Shown: piece by piece, positions 1 to 9,826 of the stretch
How positions within the stretch are numbered: position 1 is the stretch's first letter
How the letters are laid out: every line of letters starts with the position of its first letter
Assembly (NCBI RefSeq): GCF_900220985.1
Contig: NZ_OCPC01000001.1
Span: 286,739-350,738, forward strand
Direction of reading: 5' to 3'
DNA: 64,000 nucleotides
DNA from: Parahoeflea halophila
GTDB lineage: Bacteria > Pseudomonadota > Alphaproteobacteria > Rhizobiales > Rhizobiaceae
The notes under the pieces: generated by a model
Told to the model about the DNA's origin: nothing
Databases searched by the model: none
The model's input: the letters and a program-made list of their open reading frames with translations, nothing else
Program-made: the position numbers and the translations under genes

Positions 1-68
1 CGCGCCTCGCGCAGCACGCTCAAGCCCCCAATGCCGCTGTCGAACACCAGAACCGGCTGCTCGCTCAT
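1..68 (-). CDS. murI: glutamate racemase, N-terminal fragment (runs off window)
   Basis: Only the first 22 codons are in the window. They read MSEQPVLVFDSGIGGLSVLR followed by EAR, which is the N-terminal strand and active-site loop (V-FDSGIGGLSVL-E) of MurI, the enzyme that interconverts L- and D-glutamate for peptidoglycan synthesis. The start ATG (66-68) overlaps the stop of trmJ in an ATGA junction, so the two genes are probably co-transcribed and translationally coupled. The rest of the gene lies before position 1. The identification rests on a short but very characteristic motif. Confidence 0.85.
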   Translation of the reverse strand, partial: MSEQPVLVFDSGIGGLSVLREA

Positions 69-874
69 CCTCCGTCTCCCGTCTCTCGGTTGCCGGAAGG
101 GGACCGTTGTCCGGACCGGCTGAACTTGTCAAATGAGGCAAAAAGACCGCGCAACACTGCAATCTCGTCGGTCGAGAATCCCGGCCGTGTCAGCACGGCC
201 CGCAAATTGTCGACCGCCTTCATTCTCTTCGTCTCGGAGCGGAAATAGCCCCGCGCCTCAAGCCCCTCCTCGATCTGGGCGAAAAGACCGTGCAGATCGG
301 CCTTTTCCGCCGGCACAACATCCGGGCTGTCAAACGCGGTCTCGTGCGGATCGGAAAGCCCCGACTTCATCCATTCATACGACATCAGCAGCACGGCCTG
401 GGCGATATTGAGCGAGGCATAGGCCGGATTGACCGGAAAAGTGACGATCTCGTCGGCAAGCCCGACTTCCCAGTTGCGCAGGCCGATGCGCTCACGCCCG
501 AACAGGATGCCGGTTTTCTCGCCGCCGTCCTCGCGTCCGCGCAGGATCTCGCCCGCTTCCACCGGCCCGCGCACCGGCTTGTGCCCGTCGCGCGGCCGCG
601 CCGTGGTGGCATAGACGAAATTCAGATCCGCAACGGCTGCTTCCAGCGTTTCAAACACCACCGCCGCAGCGATCACGTGGTCGGCCTTGGCCGCAGCGCT
701 CACGGCCTTATCGTTAGGCCAGCCGTCGCGTGGATTGACGATCCTGAGATTGGACAGGCCGAAATTGGCCATGGCCCGCGCAACCATGCCGATATTCTCG
801 CCAAGTTGCGGCTCTACCAAAATGATCGCCGGGCCGCCGGTGATCAGTTCGCGATTTCTGTCTGTTCCGGCCAC
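65..874 (-). CDS. trmJ: tRNA/rRNA 2'-O-methyltransferase, TrmH (SPOUT) family, TrmJ type
   Basis: This 269-residue protein is a SPOUT-class RNA methyltransferase that methylates ribose 2'-OH groups with S-adenosylmethionine. TrmJ acts on position 32 of tRNA anticodon loops. The SPOUT signatures are visible in order: PQLGENIGMVARAMANFGL near residues 22-40, ILFGRERIGLRN near 123-134, and FPVNPAYASLNIAQAV near 147-162, which forms the knotted cofactor pocket. The C-terminal ~100 residues are the usual TrmJ extension. The gene overlaps murI by 4 nt. The subfamily (TrmJ rather than another TrmH paralog) is inferred from length and neighbourhood; the methyltransferase call is firm. Confidence 0.88.
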   Translation of the reverse strand: MAGTDRNRELITGGPAIILVEPQLGENIGMVARAMANFGLSNLRIVNPRDGWPNDKAVSAAAKADHVIAAAVVFETLEAAVADLNFVYATTARPRDGHKPVRGPVEAGEILRGREDGGEKTGILFGRERIGLRNWEVGLADEIVTFPVNPAYASLNIAQAVLLMSYEWMKSGLSDPHETAFDSPDVVPAEKADLHGLFAQIEEGLEARGYFRSETKRMKAVDNLRAVLTRPGFSTDEIAVLRGLFASFDKFSRSGQRSPSGNRETGDGG

Positions 875-1000
875 GTGCTCATTCCCTGGCGCAGCCGCCA
901 GCGCGTTGGTGCAATCCGATTGCGCAACTCAGCCAAGGCGACCCGCTTGTGTCAGCCGACACCACTACTGCCGCCTTGGCGCACAATCAAGACAAGGCTG

Positions 1001-1262
1001 TCACGCCACCGCGCTGAACACCAGCGAGGCATTGACCCCGCCAAAGCCGAAAGCGTTGGAAAGCACGTGCCTGAGCTTCTTTTCGCGCGGCGTCTTCGGC
1101 ACCAGGTCAAACCGGGCTGCCGCCTCGTCAGGGGTGTCCAGATTGATCGTCGCCGGCATGGTGCCGTCGCGCAAGGCCAGGATCGAGAACACCGCCTCTA
1201 TGGCGCCGGCAAAGCCGCTGGTTCCGTCAGCAAATTCTAAAACCGCCGCAGCCAGGGCCCAG
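1001..1262 (-). pseudogene. 3' remnant of a beta-ketoacyl-ACP synthase (FabF-like) gene
   Basis: Read on the minus strand, this stretch encodes about 85 residues that match only the C-terminal end of KAS-II enzymes: AGAIEAVFSILALRDGTMP, then an INLDTPDE segment, then HVLSNAFGFGGVNASLVF just before the stop at 1001-1003. In an intact enzyme the first part follows a KSMTGH-type catalytic His segment; here the equivalent sequence reads FADGTSGFAGAIEA, so the catalytic region is altered, and all ~330 upstream residues are absent. The icd gene begins 100 nt away on the other strand. It is best explained as the decayed tail of a fabF-type gene. No function is expected. Confidence 0.72.
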
Positions 1263-1360
1263 CATGTTGTGCGCCCGTCGCTGTTTTGTTAAGAGATGCG
1301 CCAACTGAACGGGCGGCTTTTCGTCCACCTTCGACAACCCCCTCAAAAGGTCAAACAAGC

Positions 1361-2572
1361 ATGGCAAAGATCAAGGTAGCAAACCCCGTCGTCGATCTCG
1401 ACGGCGACGAGATGACTCGGATCATCTGGCAGTTCATCAAGGAAAAGCTGATCCTGCCCTATCTCGATCTCAAGATCGAATATTACGACCTCTCGGTGCA
1501 GTACCGCGACGAGACCAATGACCAGGTCACCGTCGACGCCGCCAACGCCATCAAGAAGCACGGCGTCGGCATCAAATGCGCCACCATCACGCCCGACGAG
1601 GCCCGCGTCGAGGAATTCGGCCTGAAGAAGATGTGGCGTTCGCCCAACGGCACCATCCGCAACATCCTGGGCGGCGTGATCTTCCGCGAGCCGATCATCA
1701 TGAAAAACGTGCCGCGCCTGGTTCCAGGCTGGACCAAGCCGATCATCGTCGGTCGTCATGCCTTCGGTGACCAGTACCGCGCCACCGATTTCAAGTTCCC
1801 CGGCAAGGGCAAGCTTTCGGTGAAATTCGTCGGTGAGGACGGCGAGACCATCGAGCACGAAGTGTTTGATGCCCCCTCCTCCGGCGTGGCCATGGCCATG
1901 TACAACCTTGACGATTCGATCCGCGATTTTGCCCGCGCATCGCTCAACTACGCGCTGATGCGCGGCGTGCCGTGCTACATGTCGACCAAGAACACCATCC
2001 TCAAGGCCTATGACGGCCGCTTCAAGGACATCTTCCAGGAGATCTTTGATGCCGAGTTCAAGGAAAAGTACGACGAAGCCAAGATCTGGTACGAGCACCG
2101 CCTGATCGACGACATGGTGGCAGCGGCCATCAAGTGGTCCGGCGGTTATGTCTGGGCCTGCAAGAACTATGACGGCGACGTTCAGTCAGACATCGTCGCC
2201 CAGGGTTTCGGCTCGCTCGGCCTTATGACCTCGGTGCTGATGACGCCGGATGGCAAGACTGTGGAAGCCGAAGCGGCCCACGGCACCGTCACCCGCCACT
2301 ACCGCCAGCACCAGAAGGGCGAGGAAACCTCGACCAACTCGATTGCCTCGATCTTCGCCTGGACCCGTGGCCTGGCCCATCGCGCCAAGCTCGACGACAA
2401 TGCCGAGCTGGCCAACTTCGCCGAAACGCTCGAAAAGGTCTGTATCCAGACTGTCGAATCTGGCTTCATGACCAAGGACCTGGCACTGCTGATCGGTCCG
2501 GATCAGCCCTGGCTGTCGACCACCGGTTTCCTCGACAAGATCGACGAGAATCTGCAGAAGGCCATGGGCTGA
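1361..2572 (+). CDS. icd: NADP-dependent isocitrate dehydrogenase
   Basis: Icd oxidatively decarboxylates isocitrate to 2-oxoglutarate in the TCA cycle and makes NADPH. The 403-residue product begins [20 protein letters not shown] and is the homodimeric eukaryote-like type common in rhizobia. Visible signatures are the substrate-binding [12 protein letters not shown] loop, the metal-binding DDMVA and YDGDVQSD segments, and the cofactor-binding [11 protein letters not shown] region. The reading frame stays open upstream to 1286, but the family start and an AAAGG ribosome site at 1345-1349 favour ATG 1361. A strong terminator follows at 2644. The gene stands alone as a single transcription unit. 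Confidence 0.96.
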   Translation: MAKIKVANPVVDLDGDEMTRIIWQFIKEKLILPYLDLKIEYYDLSVQYRDETNDQVTVDAANAIKKHGVGIKCATITPDEARVEEFGLKKMWRSPNGTIRNILGGVIFREPIIMKNVPRLVPGWTKPIIVGRHAFGDQYRATDFKFPGKGKLSVKFVGEDGETIEHEVFDAPSSGVAMAMYNLDDSIRDFARASLNYALMRGVPCYMSTKNTILKAYDGRFKDIFQEIFDAEFKEKYDEAKIWYEHRLIDDMVAAAIKWSGGYVWACKNYDGDVQSDIVAQGFGSLGLMTSVLMTPDGKTVEAEAAHGTVTRHYRQHQKGEETSTNSIASIFAWTRGLAHRAKLDDNAELANFAETLEKVCIQTVESGFMTKDLALLIGPDQPWLSTTGFLDKIDENLQKAMG

Positions 2573-2643
2573 CCAGCACTTCCCGCGGCGACGACCTCGG
2601 CGGCAGCCGGATCGCTTGTCCCGACTTCGGTTTTTTCATCGGC

Positions 2644-2680
2644 AATGGCGCGGTTGGCCCACAACCGCGCCATTTTCTTT
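2644..2680 (+). terminator. rho-independent terminator of icd
   Basis: A perfect 12-bp inverted repeat (AATGGCGCGGTT at 2644-2655 and AACCGCGCCATT at 2663-2674) with a 7-nt loop is followed by TTCTTT. It lies about 70 nt after the icd stop. The rest of the 412-nt space up to the next gene contains the partial dispersed repeat at 2779-2825 and otherwise nothing recognisable. Confidence 0.88.
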
Positions 2681-2778
2681 GCAACCACACTCGCTCCATG
2701 CGTCCGGTTTCGCCGTCGCGGCGTGTCTGCCTGGCCCGGCAGGCCCGCTGTAGCGATGCTTCAAACGATGTATCTGTG

Positions 2779-2825
2779 TCATCGTTCAAATGGATCCATC
2801 TGAACCCGACATGCATCAGGTCGGG
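2779..2825 (+). repeat. two-palindrome dispersed repeat, partial copy (5' half)
   Basis: This copy keeps the first palindrome (TTCAAATGGATCCATCTGAA core at 2785-2804) and the CGACATGCATCA core of a repeat family found four more times in the window (3406, 4438, 12951, 45497). The 3' half with the second palindrome is diverged or lost. It lies between the icd terminator and the DUF1883 gene. Confidence 0.65.
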
Positions 2826-2984
2826 CAGGCGCGGCAGCGCCTTGTCGGCAGCTATTTATCTTTGCAATCCCCGGACAGACCACCCGGCGGCCAGGGCGCC
2901 CAAACGGGAATTCGTTCAGATTATGCGAAAAATTAAGCCATTTGCGGCACAGTTTCGGCTTTCAAACACAAAGGGGTCGAGCCG

Positions 2985-3299
2985 ATGAAACAGCCTCCGC
3001 TTAGCAAGCGCTATGATCTGGAAGAGCAGACGGCGGGAACTATCGTGGAAGTCGTCCTGTCCTGCATCAACAATGTCCGCCTGATGGATCATGCGAATTA
3101 CCTCAGATATGTCGAGGGCGAGCCATTCAGGTCGATCGGTGGCCGCGCCGAAAAATCGCCGATACGCCTTAAGGTCCCGGCAAGCGGCCACTGGCACCTG
3201 GTTGTCGACCGGCAGGGCTTTCAGGCACTGGCCAATTCGAATGTCCGCACCATAGCGCCCCGGCAGGCCAACAATTCAGACGCGACGATTGCTGCCTGA
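2985..3299 (+). CDS. DUF1883 single-domain protein
   Basis: The 104-residue product matches the DUF1883 pattern: YDLEEQTAGTIVEVVLSC at the start, NVRLMDHANYLRYVEGE in the middle, then SPIRLKVPASGHWHLVVDRQ and a final RTIAP. DUF1883 also occurs as the N-terminal partner of TIR domains in bacterial proteins, but here it stands alone with no TIR domain encoded nearby. No signal peptide or membrane segment is seen, so it should be cytosolic. Its biochemical role is unknown. A good ribosome site (AAAGGGG) precedes the ATG. It lies in a short accessory pocket bounded by dispersed repeats. Confidence 0.78.
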   Translation: MKQPPLSKRYDLEEQTAGTIVEVVLSCINNVRLMDHANYLRYVEGEPFRSIGGRAEKSPIRLKVPASGHWHLVVDRQGFQALANSNVRTIAPRQANNSDATIAA

Positions 3300-3405
3300 G
3301 CCGTGAGCCGCGCCCAGGGGACGGCCCGCGCCGGGACCGGCGATCATCACCCTGACCCAGTGCGGCGCATCCGGCCTGCAAGGACGGGCCGCTCCAAATG
3401 AATGG

Positions 3406-3490
3406 CGCGTTCAATTGAAGCCAGTTGAATGCGACATGCATCATTTTGAAGCATTACAGCGACCTTTGCCCATCCAGTTGAATGCGCGGC
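3406..3490 (+). repeat. two-palindrome dispersed repeat, copy in plus orientation
   Basis: This copy has the family order: a first imperfect palindrome (GCGTTCAA ... TTGAATGCG), the core GACATGCATCATTTTGAAGC, ACAGCGACCTTTGC, then CATCCAGTTGAATG where other copies have CATCCAATTGGATG. It sits just downstream of the stop of the AraC-type gene and faces the inverted copy at 4438-4522 on the other side of that gene. The 214-nt space it occupies holds no gene. Confidence 0.8.
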
Positions 3491-3513
3491 ACCGTAAGAC
3501 GAGACCGCGCCCC

Positions 3514-4365
3514 TCAGCCAAGCTGCATGTGGATTTCCGTCAACAGCTCTGTCGGCGCCGTATTATGTGGCAAGTTGAGATAGCGTTCCACCGCCGGGGC
3601 CGACCCGGCGCTCTCGCCGCTTTCGGCCAGCCAGGCGCCATAGAACCAGTGATAGGCCTTGGCGAGCTCGCCATAGGGGCCCTTGTGGGTCAGCACCGCG
3701 TAGCGCCCACTTGGCAAGGTAAAGCTCTCCAGCCCGTCGGGCGGTGTCTCACCCGGTTTCAGGGCCATGCCGGCAAGCGACCTGATCTCTTCCGGCGGCG
3801 TGATGTCGGGATCGGAGAAACAGATCGCGGCCATACCCGCCGATTTCTCCCAGCCACCGTTTGCTGCCATGTGCGAGCTGAAGCGGTCAAAAGCTTCTCC
3901 CACGTCATTGTAGGGGCCCGTGTGCGGCATCCCTGCGATCACCACCGGTTCGTGGTCTTCAATGCGTACGTCAAACATATCTTCGGCCTCCTGCCAGGAA
4001 AGAGTGTCATAGCGCCTGTGACCGCCCTCGGCGCGGTAGCGAAGCGGAGACAGACCGTAATCAGACTTGAAGGCCTGCGAGAAGGCGCGCGGGTTGGTGT
4101 AGCCCGATCTCTCGGCGATCTGTTCGATCGGCGCGCTCCCGTTGGCCAGTTCACTGGCCGCGCGATGCAGCCTCAGCCGTTTGACCGTCTGCCACACGGT
4201 TTCCCCGGTCAGGCCGCGATAGGTGCGGTGCCAGTGAAAGCGGGACAGGCAGGCAATGTCGGCAAGCGCGTCGAGATTGAGCGGCCCGTCGAGATTTGCG
4301 CGAATGTGGTTTCGTACCCGCTCCAGCCGCTCGCGATACTCCCTGACGCCTGCGCTACCTGCCAT
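3514..4365 (-). CDS. AraC-family transcriptional regulator with GyrI-like effector domain
   Basis: The 283-residue product has an N-terminal double helix-turn-helix of AraC type (residues ~8-105; LADIACLSRFHWHRTYRGLT and IAERSGYTNPRAFSQAFKSD are the two HTH units) followed by a GyrI/SOUL-like effector-binding domain (~120-283; VRIEDHEPVVIAGMPHTGPY and RYAVLTHKGPYGEL). Such Rob/SoxS-like regulators usually sense small toxic or amphipathic compounds and activate efflux or stress genes. The start is set at ATG 4363-4365, preceded by GGAGGGA; the frame runs open further into the upstream repeat but that extension is repeat sequence. The gene is enclosed by inverted copies of the dispersed repeat, which suggests an accessory gene. 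Confidence 0.88.
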   Translation of the reverse strand: MAGSAGVREYRERLERVRNHIRANLDGPLNLDALADIACLSRFHWHRTYRGLTGETVWQTVKRLRLHRAASELANGSAPIEQIAERSGYTNPRAFSQAFKSDYGLSPLRYRAEGGHRRYDTLSWQEAEDMFDVRIEDHEPVVIAGMPHTGPYNDVGEAFDRFSSHMAANGGWEKSAGMAAICFSDPDITPPEEIRSLAGMALKPGETPPDGLESFTLPSGRYAVLTHKGPYGELAKAYHWFYGAWLAESGESAGSAPAVERYLNLPHNTAPTELLTEIHMQLG

Positions 4366-4437
4366 GCCCGTCCCTCCGTCGGTCACCAGATTAACAGCAT
4401 GGACCGACCGCATAAATCTTGCTGACTTGCAGCGCTC

Positions 4438-4522
4438 AGCATCCAATTGGATGTGCAAAGGTCGCTGTAACGCTTCGAAATGATGCAAGTCCGTTATCGT
4501 TCAGATGAATTCATTTGAACGC
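4438..4522 (-). repeat. two-palindrome dispersed repeat, copy in minus orientation
   Basis: Read on the minus strand this copy gives CGTTCAAATGAATTCATCTG plus AACG as a near-perfect palindrome, then GGACTTGCATCATTTCGAAG, ACAGCGACCTTTGC, and the perfect palindrome CATCCAATTGGATG. It is the closest match to the copy at 45497. It is upstream of the AraC gene, in inverted orientation relative to the copy at 3406. Confidence 0.82.
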
Positions 4523-4560
4523 AACGGGCATTGGGCAGTTGCCGGAGCAACTCCCCTCTC

Positions 4561-4594
4561 GCAAACAAAAACGCCCGGGAGAAAACCCGGGCGC
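4561..4594 (-). terminator. rho-independent terminator of alaS
   Basis: On the minus strand the hairpin CGCCCGGG-TTTTCT-CCCGGGCG is followed by TTTTTGTTTG. It is about 50 nt after the alaS stop and points in the right direction. Confidence 0.9.
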
Positions 4595-4640
4595 TCAGAG
4601 TGCAGATGGCAGCTTTCGTGCTGCGGACCAGATGGGCCAC

Positions 4641-7298
4641 TCAGCCGATGGCCGCCGCGACCGCGTCAACGGCGGCATTGGCGTTAGCGCCATCGGGACC
4701 ACCGGCCTGCGCCATGTCGGACCGGCCACCGCCGCCCTTGCCGCCAATAGCTTGCGAGGCAGCGCGCACCAGATCCACGGCGGAGAACCGCTCGGTCAGG
4801 TCTTCGGTCACGCCGACCACGACGCTGGCCTTGCCGTCTTCGCTGACGGCGACAAAGGCCGCCACGCCCGAGCCGAGCGAGCCCTTTGCGGCATCGACCA
4901 GGCCCTTGAGATCCTTGGGCAAGACGCCAGTCACCACCTTGCCGAGGAACTTTACCCCGCCAATATCGCGGCTTTCGTCACCGCCTGCGGAACCGCTGCC
5001 GCCCAGCGCCAGCTTCTTGCGCATATCTGCAAGCTCGCGCTCAAGCTTCTTCCGCTCGTCCATCAACGCTTCGATCCGTGACGGCACATCGCCGGGCTGC
5101 ACCTTCAGCATGGAGGCTGCCTGCCGGAGCTTGTCGTCTTGTTCGGTCAGGTACTGGCGTGCGGCCTCACCGGTCAGCGCCTCGATGCGGCGAACGCCCG
5201 AACTCACCGCACTGTCGGACAAGACCCGCACCAGACCGATATCGCCGGTGGCCGCCACATGGGTACCGCCGCACAGTTCGACGGAATAGGGCCGGTTCGA
5301 CTTGACGCCACGCACCCCGGTGCCCATCGACACGACCCGGACTTCATCGCCATATTTCTCCCCGAACAGCGCCATTGCGCCTTCGGCAATGGCATCGTCG
5401 ACGGCCATCAGCCTGGTTGTCACCGGGCTGTTTTGCAGGATGATCTCGTTGGCCATCGCCTCGACCTGCGCCAGCTCCTCCGCCGCCATCGGCTTGTTGT
5501 GGGAAACGTCGAAACGCAGCCGTTCCGGCGCGACCAGAGAGCCTTTCTGCATCACATGGGTACCGAGAACCTCGCGCAGCGCCTCATGCAGCAGATGTGT
5601 GGCGGAATGGTTCGCGCGGATTTTCGACCGACGGTCGTGGTCAACCACCAGCTGCGCCACCGCGCCACGCCTGACCTCGCCTTCGGTCACCTTGGCCCGG
5701 TGCACCCACAGTCCCTCGCCACGCTTCTGCGTGTCGCTGACCTCGAGCCTGTACCCGTCACCGGAGATGGTACCCTGGTCGCCCATCTGGCCGCCGGATT
5801 CGCCATAGAACGGAGTCTGGTTGGCCACGACATCGACCTCGTCGCCGGCCTGAGCCGCCTCCACCTCGGCACCGTCGCGCACAAGGGCAAGGATCACGCC
5901 TTCAGCGGATTCGGTGTCATAGCCAAGGAAGTCTGTGGCGCCGACCTTGTCCTTGACCTCGAACCAGATGGATTCCGTTGCCGCGTCGCCCGAGCCCGCC
6001 CAGTGCTTGCGCGCCTCGGCCTTCTGCCGCTCCATCGCGGCCTTGAACGCGTCGGTGTCGACATCGACGCCGCGCGGCCGCAGCGCATCCTGGGTCAGAT
6101 CGAGCGGAAACCCGTATGTGTCATAGAGCTTGAATGCGGTTTCCCCGTCCAGCCGGTCGCCCTCGCCAAGCCCGGCGCTGGCCTCATCGAGCAGTCCCAG
6201 ACCCCGTTCCAGGGTCTTGCGGAAGCGGGTTTCCTCCAGCTTCATGGTCTCCGATATCATCGATTCCGCACGCTGCAGCTCCGGATAGGCACGCCCCATT
6301 TCGGCCACCAGTGTCGGAAGCAGGCGGTACATCAGCGGCTCATCGGCACCCAGCAGCTGTGCGTGACGCATGGCCCGGCGCATGATCCGGCGAAGCACGT
6401 AGCCACGGCCTTCCTTGTCCGGCAGAACCCCGTCCGCAATCAGGAATGCGGAAGAACGCAGATGGTCGGCAATCACCCGGTGGCTGACGCGGGCCTTGCC
6501 CTCGGCCGCAACGCCTGTGGCGTCCTCCGATGCGGTGATCAGGCGGCGGAACAGGTCGATGTCGTAATTGTCGTGCTGGCCCTGCAGCAGTGCGGCGATG
6601 CGCTCGAGCCCCATGCCGGTGTCGATCGACGGCCGCGGCAGATCCACCCGCTTGTCGGGGGTAACCTGTTCGAACTGCATGAACACCAGATTCCAGATCT
6701 CGATGAAACGGTCGCCGTCTTCGTCCGCCGAACCGGGAGGTCCACCCCAGATATGGTCGCCGTGATCGTAGAAGATTTCGGAACAGGGTCCGCACGGCCC
6801 GGTGTCGCCCATCGCCCAGAAATTGTCATTGGTCGGAATCCGGATGATTCGGTCGGCTGAAATTCCGGCAATCTTGCGCCACAGCTCGAATGCCTCGTCG
6901 TCGGTGTGATAGACGGTGACCAGCAAGCGGTCCTTGTTGATGCCGAATTCTTTCGTCAACAGGTTCCAGGCAAGCTCGATGGCCCGGTCCTTGAAATAGT
7001 CGCCGAAGGAAAAATTGCCCAGCATCTCGAAGAAGGTGTGGTGGCGCGCGGTGTAGCCGACATTGTCGAGATCATTGTGCTTGCCGCCGGCGCGGACACA
7101 TTTCTGCGATGTTGCTGCCGTCGAATAGGGGCGCTGTTCCAGACCGGTGAAGGCGTTCTTGAACTGCACCATCCCCGCATTGGTAAACATCAGTGTCGGA
7201 TCATTGCGTGGCACCAGCGGGCTGGACGCCACGACCTCGTGATCGTTTTTCTTGAAATAGTCGAGAAAAGACGACCGAATTTCGTTCACGCCACTCAT
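4641..7298 (-). CDS. alaS: alanyl-tRNA synthetase
   Basis: AlaS charges tRNA-Ala and edits mischarged Ser/Gly-tRNA-Ala in the cytosol. The 885-residue product has the class II catalytic domain (motif 1/2 region [17 protein letters not shown] near residue 70), the tRNA-recognition domain, the zinc-dependent editing domain ([16 protein letters not shown] around 570 and CGGTH around 670) and the C-terminal DHHA1/C-Ala domain. The open frame extends 32 codons further upstream, but [19 protein letters not shown] at 7298 is the family N-terminus and has AAAGGG upstream. A terminator follows at 4561. The alaS-recA adjacency is conserved in rhizobia. Confidence 0.97.
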   Translation of the reverse strand: MSGVNEIRSSFLDYFKKNDHEVVASSPLVPRNDPTLMFTNAGMVQFKNAFTGLEQRPYSTAATSQKCVRAGGKHNDLDNVGYTARHHTFFEMLGNFSFGDYFKDRAIELAWNLLTKEFGINKDRLLVTVYHTDDEAFELWRKIAGISADRIIRIPTNDNFWAMGDTGPCGPCSEIFYDHGDHIWGGPPGSADEDGDRFIEIWNLVFMQFEQVTPDKRVDLPRPSIDTGMGLERIAALLQGQHDNYDIDLFRRLITASEDATGVAAEGKARVSHRVIADHLRSSAFLIADGVLPDKEGRGYVLRRIMRRAMRHAQLLGADEPLMYRLLPTLVAEMGRAYPELQRAESMISETMKLEETRFRKTLERGLGLLDEASAGLGEGDRLDGETAFKLYDTYGFPLDLTQDALRPRGVDVDTDAFKAAMERQKAEARKHWAGSGDAATESIWFEVKDKVGATDFLGYDTESAEGVILALVRDGAEVEAAQAGDEVDVVANQTPFYGESGGQMGDQGTISGDGYRLEVSDTQKRGEGLWVHRAKVTEGEVRRGAVAQLVVDHDRRSKIRANHSATHLLHEALREVLGTHVMQKGSLVAPERLRFDVSHNKPMAAEELAQVEAMANEIILQNSPVTTRLMAVDDAIAEGAMALFGEKYGDEVRVVSMGTGVRGVKSNRPYSVELCGGTHVAATGDIGLVRVLSDSAVSSGVRRIEALTGEAARQYLTEQDDKLRQAASMLKVQPGDVPSRIEALMDERKKLERELADMRKKLALGGSGSAGGDESRDIGGVKFLGKVVTGVLPKDLKGLVDAAKGSLGSGVAAFVAVSEDGKASVVVGVTEDLTERFSAVDLVRAASQAIGGKGGGGRSDMAQAGGPDGANANAAVDAVAAAIG

Positions 7299-7429
7299 GA
7301 TCAACCCTTTGTCAGATAAAACGGCAGTGCCCCGCCGGGGAGCGCTCAGGTCACACCCACGCGCAACGGGCGGACCGCCGCTTTTATCGTTCACCCCGTT
7401 GACTGTCTAGACATCAGCGGTCGCGCCAT

Positions 7430-7478
7430 CAAACGAAAACCGGCCGCCTGCCCCGTAAAGGGCGGGCAGCCGGCCAGC
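7430..7478 (-). terminator. rho-independent terminator of recA
   Basis: On the minus strand a long GC-rich stem (GGCCGGCTGCCC pairing with GGGCAGGCGGCC, interrupted once) closes a short loop and is followed by TTTTCGTTT. It lies between the recA stop and the alaS start, so alaS has its own promoter in the remaining ~130 nt. Confidence 0.85.
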
Positions 7479-7503
7479 AGACAGCAAAGCTGAACCTGAA
7501 AGC

Positions 7504-8592
<1,089 letters not shown>

Positions 8593-8648
8593 TCGGTCCA
8601 CCTTTAGGTTATCATGCCACTGCAAGCAATGAGTGCTCGGTTGCACAG

Positions 8649-8677
8649 TTTGTACTTCATTTGTTCTAATTGCGCAA
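8649..8677 (-). promoter_or_regulatory. recA promoter with LexA (SOS) box
   Basis: On the minus strand TTGCGC (8672-8677), a 17-nt spacer and TACAAA (8649-8654) form a sigma-70-like promoter about 60 nt upstream of the recA start. In the spacer and overlapping the -10 is GAACAAATGAAGTAC (8652-8666). This differs at one base from the alphaproteobacterial SOS box GAAC-N7-GAAC. Its position is where LexA would block RNA polymerase. Confidence 0.7.
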
Positions 8678-8719
8678 GCCCCACCCAAAGCACTGATCTA
8701 AAATGACTTTATGCTTCAC

Positions 8720-8734
8720 GTTCCATTTTTGTTT
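8720..8734 (+). promoter_or_regulatory. possible second SOS-type box between recA and psuK
   Basis: GTTCCATTTTTGTTT is one mismatch from GTTC-N7-GTTC, the plus-strand form of the alphaproteobacterial LexA box. It lies 54 nt further from recA than the promoter box and about 100 nt before the psuK start. It could be chance, a second recA operator or an operator for the psuK side. Confidence 0.3.
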
Positions 8735-8836
8735 CGACTGGCGCCGGCGGATGGCTGCCGCGGCTGCGCCAGAGCCTGCAGGCGTCCGGGGGCATCAGCC
8801 GATTCGCCGGCGCTGCGGATTCAGGGGGGCCTGACG

Positions 8837-9826
8837 ATGGCGACGATCGTGGTAATCGGCGGTGCCCATATCGACCGCAAGGGCTGGCTCTCGGCCCCGC
8901 ACCGGCCCGGCGCCTCCAATCCGGGCCATTGGCACACCGAACCCGGCGGCGGTGCCTTCAACGCGGCGCGCAATCTCGTTCGGCTCGGCCACCAGGTCAG
9001 TCTGGTGGCGCCCCGCGGCGGCGACGCGGCCGCGGATCTGGTTGCCCGCGCGGCCGAGGAAGCCGGCATGGAGGACTGCCCGCTGACCTTTCTCGACCGG
9101 GCAACACCGAGCTATTCGGCGATCCTCGAGCCGGACGGAAACTTGGTCACGGCGCTCGCCGACATGGCGCTTTACGACATGGTTCCAGCACGCCGTCTGC
9201 TGAGCGCGCGGCTGCGCAAGCGGCTCGCTGCGGCCGATCTGCTGCTGGCTGATTCAAACCTGCCCGAAACCGCACTTGCAGCACTCGCCGACGCTGCCTG
9301 CGAACTCGATCTGCCACTGGCCGTCATCGCCGTCTCGCCGGCCAAGGTCGTGCGCTGGAAATCAAGCCTCGGCAAGATCACCTGCCTTGCCATGAACAGC
9401 GCCGAAGCGGCAGCGCTGACCGGCAGGCAGGCAGGTACATCCGGCGCATGGGTGTCCCATCTCGCGCAAACTGGCCTGCGCGGTGGGCTGATCACCGCCG
9501 GAAGTGATCCGGTCACCGCCTTCACAACTTCCCCGCAGGACCGGGACCAGGGCAGGCAGGTCATCACCTTGCAGCCGCCGCCGCTCGATCAGCTGCAGGA
9601 TGTCACCGGCGCCGGCGATGCGCTTGCTTCGGGCTACCTCGATGGCCTGCTGGCTGGCGGATCTCTGCAATCCAATCTCGTCCGCGGCATCGCTCTGGCC
9701 CGGCTGACCACCGGTGTTTGCGGCCCGGTTCGTTTGGATTTGTCCCAAGCCATGCTTGCGCAGGCGCTCGAAGCCATGCCAAAGCCATCGCAAATTCAAA
9801 CACCCATGCAGGACTCCCATCCATGA
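8837..9826 (+). CDS. psuK: pseudouridine kinase, PfkB family
   Basis: The 329-residue product is a PfkB/ribokinase-fold sugar kinase: IGGAHIDRKG at the N-terminus, the GGGAFNAARNLVRLG substrate motif near residue 36, NSAEAAALTG near 185 and the catalytic signature DVTGAGDALASGY near 255, where the Asp is the base. PsuK phosphorylates pseudouridine to pseudouridine 5'-phosphate. The SYSAILEPDGNLVTALADM segment resembles PsuK more than other PfkB kinases. The ATG at 8837 follows AGGGGGG, so the longer open frame back to 8711 is not used. The gene ends in an ATGA overlap with psuG, the next enzyme of the pathway, which supports the assignment. Confidence 0.85.
   Translation: MATIVVIGGAHIDRKGWLSAPHRPGASNPGHWHTEPGGGAFNAARNLVRLGHQVSLVAPRGGDAAADLVARAAEEAGMEDCPLTFLDRATPSYSAILEPDGNLVTALADMALYDMVPARRLLSARLRKRLAAADLLLADSNLPETALAALADAACELDLPLAVIAVSPAKVVRWKSSLGKITCLAMNSAEAAALTGRQAGTSGAWVSHLAQTGLRGGLITAGSDPVTAFTTSPQDRDQGRQVITLQPPPLDQLQDVTGAGDALASGYLDGLLAGGSLQSNLVRGIALARLTTGVCGPVRLDLSQAMLAQALEAMPKPSQIQTPMQDSHP

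Noticed and set aside
4366..4488. Upstream extension of the AraC-type regulator
   Set aside because: The extra residues are translated from the dispersed repeat; ATG 4365 has a proper GGAGGGA site and begins the conserved domain.
5139..6860. 573-codon open frame antisense to alaS
   Set aside because: Composition is His/Arg/Gly-rich shadow coding from a GC-rich gene; alaS on the other strand is unmistakable and the frame has no family motif.
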